From assembly GCA_947385505.1 (NCBI GenBank), contig CANDLP010000062.1:1-9417 (forward strand): a stretch of 9,417 nucleotides of DNA, in the 5' to 3' direction. A model generated the notes under the pieces. It made no database searches and was not told where the DNA came from. It saw nothing but the letters and a program-made list of their open reading frames with translations. Positions 6,356 to 9,417 of this stretch are shown here, piece after piece. Source of the DNA: an uncultured Clostridia bacterium (GTDB lineage: Bacteria; Bacillota; Clostridia; Oscillospirales; Ruminococcaceae). Made by a program: the position numbers and the translations under genes. Each line of letters opens with the position of its first letter. The first letter of the stretch is position 1.

Positions 6356-6949
6356 TTACTGCCCGTAATAATCTTCGGCTTCTTTTTTCCTTCTCGCCTT
6401 ATCAAGCCTGATAAGATAGCTTTTCTGATCCTCAAAAAGCCCGTCCCCTTTTCGGGAAATAAGCACTATTACAACGGAAAACAAAAGAGAAAGCATATCG
6501 GTAGCAAAAAACATTATAACAGAATCAGCCGCGCCCCCGCATACCAGTCCGACCAACCATCTTCCGATCTGTGCGCCCGTATAAGCGGCAATTACAAACA
6601 GCACCGTAAAATAAAATTTATCCTTGATTTTGTTTTTTCCCGGATATTTAAACAGTAAAAGCGCCAGGAGAGCGAAGCAGTTTCCTATTACATAAATCAG
6701 AATCTGTTTTTCGGTCGCCCCCGAAGCAAGACAAAACGCCATTCCGCCAACAGCGGCATTTATTGCCGCAAAGCCTCCCCAGCGCATCATTACTATACAT
6801 ACCATGGCAATCGTGGGGGAAACGGCGTAAAGCTCGCCGGGAAACCATTTTGTGGCGGCAAATGCGGTTATTGCTTCAAACACCGCCGTAATTACCGCCA
6901 GTATCGTCAAATCAACGGCTCTGTATTGATTAAAGGAAATATTTTTCAT
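6356..6949 (-). CDS. Six-helix membrane protein resembling an ECF-transporter S component (197 aa)
   Basis: The protein is 197 residues long with about six membrane helices (roughly 12-32, 40-56, 58-76, 82-101, 112-135 and 145-165) and a strongly basic, charged C-terminal tail (LDKARRKKEAED). Size, helix number and the Ala/Gly-rich helices match substrate-specific S components of energy-coupling-factor vitamin transporters. I see no motif that names a vitamin, and the assignment rests on architecture alone. No EcfA or EcfT genes are in the window, so it would have to share a module encoded elsewhere. The ATG at 6949 begins the first helix properly but has only a weak upstream ribosome site. 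It runs in the same direction as the importer genes but is separated from them by 172 bases containing two hairpins, so it is probably its own unit. Confidence 0.75.
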   Translation of the reverse strand: MKNISFNQYRAVDLTILAVITAVFEAITAFAATKWFPGELYAVSPTIAMVCIVMMRWGGFAAINAAVGGMAFCLASGATEKQILIYVIGNCFALLALLLFKYPGKNKIKDKFYFTVLFVIAAYTGAQIGRWLVGLVCGGAADSVIMFFATDMLSLLFSVVIVLISRKGDGLFEDQKSYLIRLDKARRKKEAEDYYGQ

Positions 6950-7443
6950 AAAATAAAACTCGGTTCTTTATTTATGTATAAAGGTATATTTTCGGCAAAA
7001 AGTATCAAAACGCGCTAAAACGTACCGATACTATCCGAAATCAAAAAGAAAAACATATTCGGATATATCGAAACAAAAGATTCCAGAAATTCATTGATAA
7101 AAAAATATCAAATTATTTTTTACAATATCGTAAATTTTTGTAGGTTATTTACAAAACAGGTTTTACTAATTGTAACCCAAAAGACGTCAAATGTATACAC
7201 CAAATACACGACAGTTTATGGACAAATCGGATATTTATTTTTTTTATTACATTCAGTTTTCTTTTCCGCATTTCAGAAATTTAATGAAAAGTACTAAAAC
7301 TCGGTAAATTTTTTTGTTGTATTTTAATGAAAATACGAATTTGCTGTTGAAAAAGAAACCAATAACATATATAATCGGATACATAGACGAACCGAAAAAA
7401 ACATATCTTATTTAGTCATCTCTTCAAATGAAAGGAAAAGCCG
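6950..7443. other. 494-bp AT-rich divergent intergenic region
   Basis: This region separates the leftward membrane-protein gene from the rightward esterase gene. It contains the esterase promoter at 7347-7375 and several small inverted repeats, including TTGATA-N6-TATCAA (7094-7111) and GTAAAT-N11-ATTTAC (7130-7152). A T-rich stretch around 7225-7245 has no stem before it. No promoter of good quality was found for the leftward gene. The open reading frame at 7094-7297 would need a TTG start without a ribosome site and encodes an AT-driven, unrecognisable peptide, so I do not call it. The region is about 400 bases longer than one promoter requires. Confidence 0.6.
7347..7375 (+). promoter_or_regulatory. 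Sigma-A promoter of the pectin methylesterase gene
   Basis: TTGAAA (7347-7352) and a perfect TATAAT (7370-7375) are separated by exactly 17 bases. Transcription would begin near 7382, giving a leader of about 60 bases before the ATG at 7444. AAAGGA at 7431-7436 supplies the ribosome site with a 7-base spacing. Such a strong core promoter suggests control by repression or by catabolite signals rather than dependence on an activator, but I found no cre-like site beside it. Confidence 0.8.
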
Positions 7444-8364
7444 ATGGAAAGTATTCATGTATCGCCGGAAAACAAACTGTCAGATGTGCTGAAATATGCG
7501 TCCGAAAACACGCGCATAGTGCTTGAAAAAGGAGTTTACCGTGAAAAGCTTGAAATAGCCGTGCCCAATATCGAGATAATCGGCGCGGGAAAGGACAGCA
7601 CTGTTATAGTATACGACGATTATGCCAAAAAACTTGACGAAACAGGTAAGGAATACAACACATTCCGCACATATACCGCGGCAGTACTGGCGGATAATGT
7701 CCGTTTAAGGGACCTTACCGTCGAAAACGACTCTCATTCACCGGAAATAAAGGGACAGGAAGTTGCGCTTACGGTGTGCGCCGACAATTTTTCGGCTGTA
7801 AACTGCGGATTTGTATCTACCCAGGACACGGTTTTTTGCGGGCCTTTGCCCCCCGACCTTATAGAAAGGTACGACGGTTTTTTGAAAGACGAGCTGCGCC
7901 GCGGAGGAGCAATGAAGCAGGTATTCAAGGAATGCTTTATAGCGGGAACGGTAGATTTTATCTTCGGCTGCGGAGATGTTTTATTCGACCGCTGTGAAAT
8001 AAGGTCGGTTCCCGACGCAAGAGGACACGGATATGCCGCGGCTCCCGCTCATTCGGCTTCTCAAGAAACGGGATTTGTATTTAACCGCTGCCGCTTTACC
8101 CACAGCGAGGGCGTGGAAGACGGTTCAATATATTTGGCGCGCCCTTGGCGGGACTACGGAAAAGCGAGCTTTATTCAATGCGAGTACGAAAGTCACATTG
8201 CAGCGGAAGGATTTGACAAATGGAACGACACCGAAAGGGACAAGACCGCGAGGTTCGCCGAATACGGAACCGACCCGGTCACAAGCGCACAGCGAGTTAA
8301 GTGGAGCGGAATTCTTTCCGAGGAAGATAAAGACAAACTGCTCAAAAATTTTAACAAAGCCTAA
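7444..8364 (+). CDS. Intracellular pectin methylesterase (carbohydrate esterase family 8)
   Basis: This enzyme removes methyl esters from galacturonic acid units of pectin, releasing methanol. The 306-residue right-handed beta-helix protein keeps the family's active-site motifs in order: GxYxE-like GVYREKL at 30-36, the oxyanion Gln105 in GQEVAL, QDT at 127-129 with the acid/base Asp128, GTVDFIFG at 168-175 with the nucleophile Asp171, and LARPW at 231-235 with Arg233 and Trp235. The usual LGRPW has become LARPW, a mild change. There is no signal peptide, and the protein starts directly with the repeat domain, so it should act in the cytoplasm on imported oligomers rather than on polymeric pectin outside. 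The ATG at 7444 has a good ribosome site and its own promoter. It is divergent from the importer genes and is followed by an AraC-type regulator. Catalytic-residue roles are from known CE8 structures. Confidence 0.95.
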   Translation: MESIHVSPENKLSDVLKYASENTRIVLEKGVYREKLEIAVPNIEIIGAGKDSTVIVYDDYAKKLDETGKEYNTFRTYTAAVLADNVRLRDLTVENDSHSPEIKGQEVALTVCADNFSAVNCGFVSTQDTVFCGPLPPDLIERYDGFLKDELRRGGAMKQVFKECFIAGTVDFIFGCGDVLFDRCEIRSVPDARGHGYAAAPAHSASQETGFVFNRCRFTHSEGVEDGSIYLARPWRDYGKASFIQCEYESHIAAEGFDKWNDTERDKTARFAEYGTDPVTSAQRVKWSGILSEEDKDKLLKNFNKA

Positions 8365-8510
8365 GAACCCTTTTATTTTAACGGGAAACCGATATTTTGA
8401 AAAAAACAAATACAATGATAATCGGAAATATTTATTCGGGCTTTATTTATAGATAGTATAGCATATTGTTTATATTTTTGCAATAGCCGTTAATAATTTT
8501 TGTGCAATTA

Positions 8511-8533
8511 TAACATATTTACTTTTTATGTTA
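8511..8533. promoter_or_regulatory. Inverted repeat upstream of the AraC-type gene
   Basis: TAACATA (8511-8517) and TATGTTA (8527-8533) are perfect inverted copies nine bases apart, ending 41 bases before the regulator's start. Just upstream, TTTTTGCAAT (8475-8484) and TTTTTGTGCAAT (8497-8508) form an imperfect direct repeat with about two helical turns between copies, the layout AraC-family dimers often bind. The 210-base spacer 8365-8574 shows no promoter as clean as that of the esterase. AT-richness makes chance matches easy, so this is tentative. Confidence 0.3.
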
Positions 8534-8574
8534 GGGCAATATACCGTTTATGTAATTTTTGAAAAGAGGGCCAA

Positions 8575-9339
8575 ATGAATAACATAGTTTATATCGGCAA
8601 AAACCTGATCACCTTTTCCATGCACCGCCATTCGCACGAAAGCTGGGAATTGGTTTACTGCACGGGAGGAAGCGGACAGTTTGCGTTTGACGACTCTATT
8701 ATGAAGTACAATTCGGGGGATATCGTAATTATTCCCCCGGGCGCTTCCCACATGAACAACAGCGACGAGGGCTTCACAAATATACATATCAATATAAAGG
8801 ACGCAACCTTCCCCTTCAGGAATCCCATAGTTGTTTCAGACGACAGCGATCATCATATTCTGACGGCTTTTAACGACGCATTTTATTACTTTAACAGCAA
8901 GATACACAACCATCAGCTTATCATTGAAGCTTTCGGAAATCTTATCGTTAACTACGTTATCGCGTTTCAGAGCACTAAGCCGCTCAGAGATGTGGTCGGG
9001 GCGATAAAAAGCAATATTATGCAGAATTGTACGGACTGCGATTACGAGCTGGACAAATATTTACAGACCATACCTTTCAGTTACGACTATCTGAGAAAAC
9101 TGTTCAAAAGCGAAGTCGGCATGACGCCGCATAATTATTTGGTGAGCCTTCGTATGCAAATGGCGGAAAAACTGCTTTGTTCGGTTTGAGATATTGAACA
9201 AAATGTGTCGCAAATCGCTTATGTATGCGGATTTGCCGAACCGCTTTATTTTTCCAGAGTGTTTAAGAAAAATTTCGGGTGTTCGCCGAAGCATTATGCG
9301 GAAAAAATGAAGGAAAAAGAAAAAAAAGCAATCCAATAA
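8575..9339 (+). pseudogene. AraC-family transcriptional regulator interrupted by an in-frame TGA
   Basis: The N-terminal half is a cupin-type sugar-sensing domain (HRHSHESWELVY at 17-28 and PPGASHMNN at 54-62). The first helix-turn-helix lies at about 158-190 (FSYDYLRKLFKSEVGMTP). Codon 205, at 9187-9189, is TGA. The same frame then continues without any shift for 49 codons and spells the second helix-turn-helix perfectly (VSQIAYVCGFAEPLYFSRVF, then GCSPKHYAEKM), ending with TAA at 9337. A single base change therefore separates a 204-residue truncated protein from a normal 254-residue one. TGA is used as a genuine stop for the lipoprotein and the 196-residue gene, so recoding is unlikely. The start at 8575 has AGAGGG a few bases upstream. 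It probably controlled the esterase and importer. Without the second helix-turn-helix, DNA binding is likely lost or altered. Confidence 0.9.
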
Positions 9340-9344
9340 AAAAA

Positions 9345-9370
9345 GCGGCGAAGCCGCGCACCGTTTTTTT
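9345..9370 (+). terminator. Intrinsic terminator after the regulator
   Basis: GCGGC-GAA-GCCGC (9345-9357) forms a short GC-rich hairpin six bases after the regulator's final stop. It is followed by GCACCG and then seven T's (9364-9370). The run of A's before the hairpin can pair with the T's as in a bidirectional terminator. The gap between the hairpin and the T-run is slightly long. Confidence 0.7.
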
Positions 9371-9372
9371 CG

Positions 9373-9399
9373 GTTCCTTTTTGGACGCCAAAAAGGAAC
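9373..9399. repeat. Inverted repeat near the right edge, probably part of a dispersed element
   Basis: GTTCCTTTTTGG (9373-9384) and CCAAAAAGGAAC (9388-9399) are perfect inverted 12-base arms around ACG. It is followed by GGGGTCCGGGGCAAAGC, which would begin a further GGGGC-AAA-GCCCC-type stem but is cut by the window end. Coming right after a terminator, it looks like the edge of a repeated intergenic element rather than a gene control site. Confidence 0.5.
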
Positions 9400-9417
9400 T
9401 GGGGTCCGGGGCAAAGC

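Noticed and set aside
6211..6435. 74-codon minus-strand frame overlapping the end of the S-component-like gene
   Set aside because: It overlaps the real gene's 3' end in another frame and reads through the palindromic spacer. The peptide has no plausible features.
7094..7297. 67-codon open frame in the divergent intergenic region
   Set aside because: It needs a TTG start without a ribosome site, and its composition reflects AT-rich noncoding DNA. No recognisable feature was found.
6950..7443. Catabolite-response (cre) site for the esterase gene
   Set aside because: I looked for TGNAANCGNTNNCA-like sequences and found none with acceptable agreement near the promoter.
9187..9189. Alternative genetic code reading TGA as Trp or Gly
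   Set aside because: TGA ends the lipoprotein and 196-residue genes at sensible points, and no other gene in the window contains an internal TGA.
9187..9235. TGA of the regulator as a selenocysteine codon, with a downstream hairpin GCAAATC/GATTTGC (9210-9216 with 9229-9235) as the recoding signal
   Set aside because: The residue at this point in AraC proteins is a variable linker position with no reason for selenocysteine, and the stem is short. A point mutation is far simpler.

Overview
The window looks like chromosomal DNA of a fermentative, pectin-using Firmicute, most likely a gut or rumen Clostridia member (Oscillospiraceae/Ruminococcaceae or a near relative). Supporting signs are strong AGGAGG-type ribosome sites, near-consensus sigma-A promoters, moderate-GC genes in AT-rich spacers, a Ser/Thr/Ala-rich linker behind the lipoprotein signal, and a YtcP/LplB-type oligosaccharide ABC importer. 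The lineage is inferred from style, not proven.

Layout. From about 6183 down to 1 everything runs on the minus strand. In transcription order it reads LplB-type permease (6183-5131), LplC/YtcP-type permease (5106-4216), a very large solute-binding lipoprotein (4070-1842), two small four-helix membrane proteins of unknown function that overlap by ATGA (1525-935 and 938-432), and the N-terminal 111 codons of a UgpC/MsmX-type ATPase (333 to the window edge). Further right, also on the minus strand, lies a six-helix membrane protein resembling an ECF-transporter S component (6949-6356). A 494-bp AT-rich region then separates this from two plus-strand genes: a signal-less CE8 pectin methylesterase (7444-8364) and an AraC-family regulator (8575-9339). 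The regulator is broken by one in-frame TGA. A terminator and a long inverted repeat close the window.

How it fits together. The importer family is the one used for oligogalacturonides and other oligosaccharides. The esterase has no export signal, so the simplest model is that partly methylated pectin oligomers are bound by the lipoprotein, imported whole, and de-methylated in the cytoplasm. The cupin-plus-HTH regulator would naturally sense such sugars, but as sequenced it lacks its second HTH motif. Expression inside the transporter cluster seems layered. A good promoter with an inverted repeat in its spacer sits just before the lipoprotein gene, and a strongly base-paired RNA element lies between the lipoprotein and the two unknown membrane genes.

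The parts with most potential novelty are the unknown membrane-protein pair wedged between binding protein and ATPase, the structured intergenic elements (1658-1747 and 6274-6327, which share a GAGGATAAAT core), and the interrupted regulator. No rRNA, tRNA, CRISPR array, phage gene or transposase was seen.
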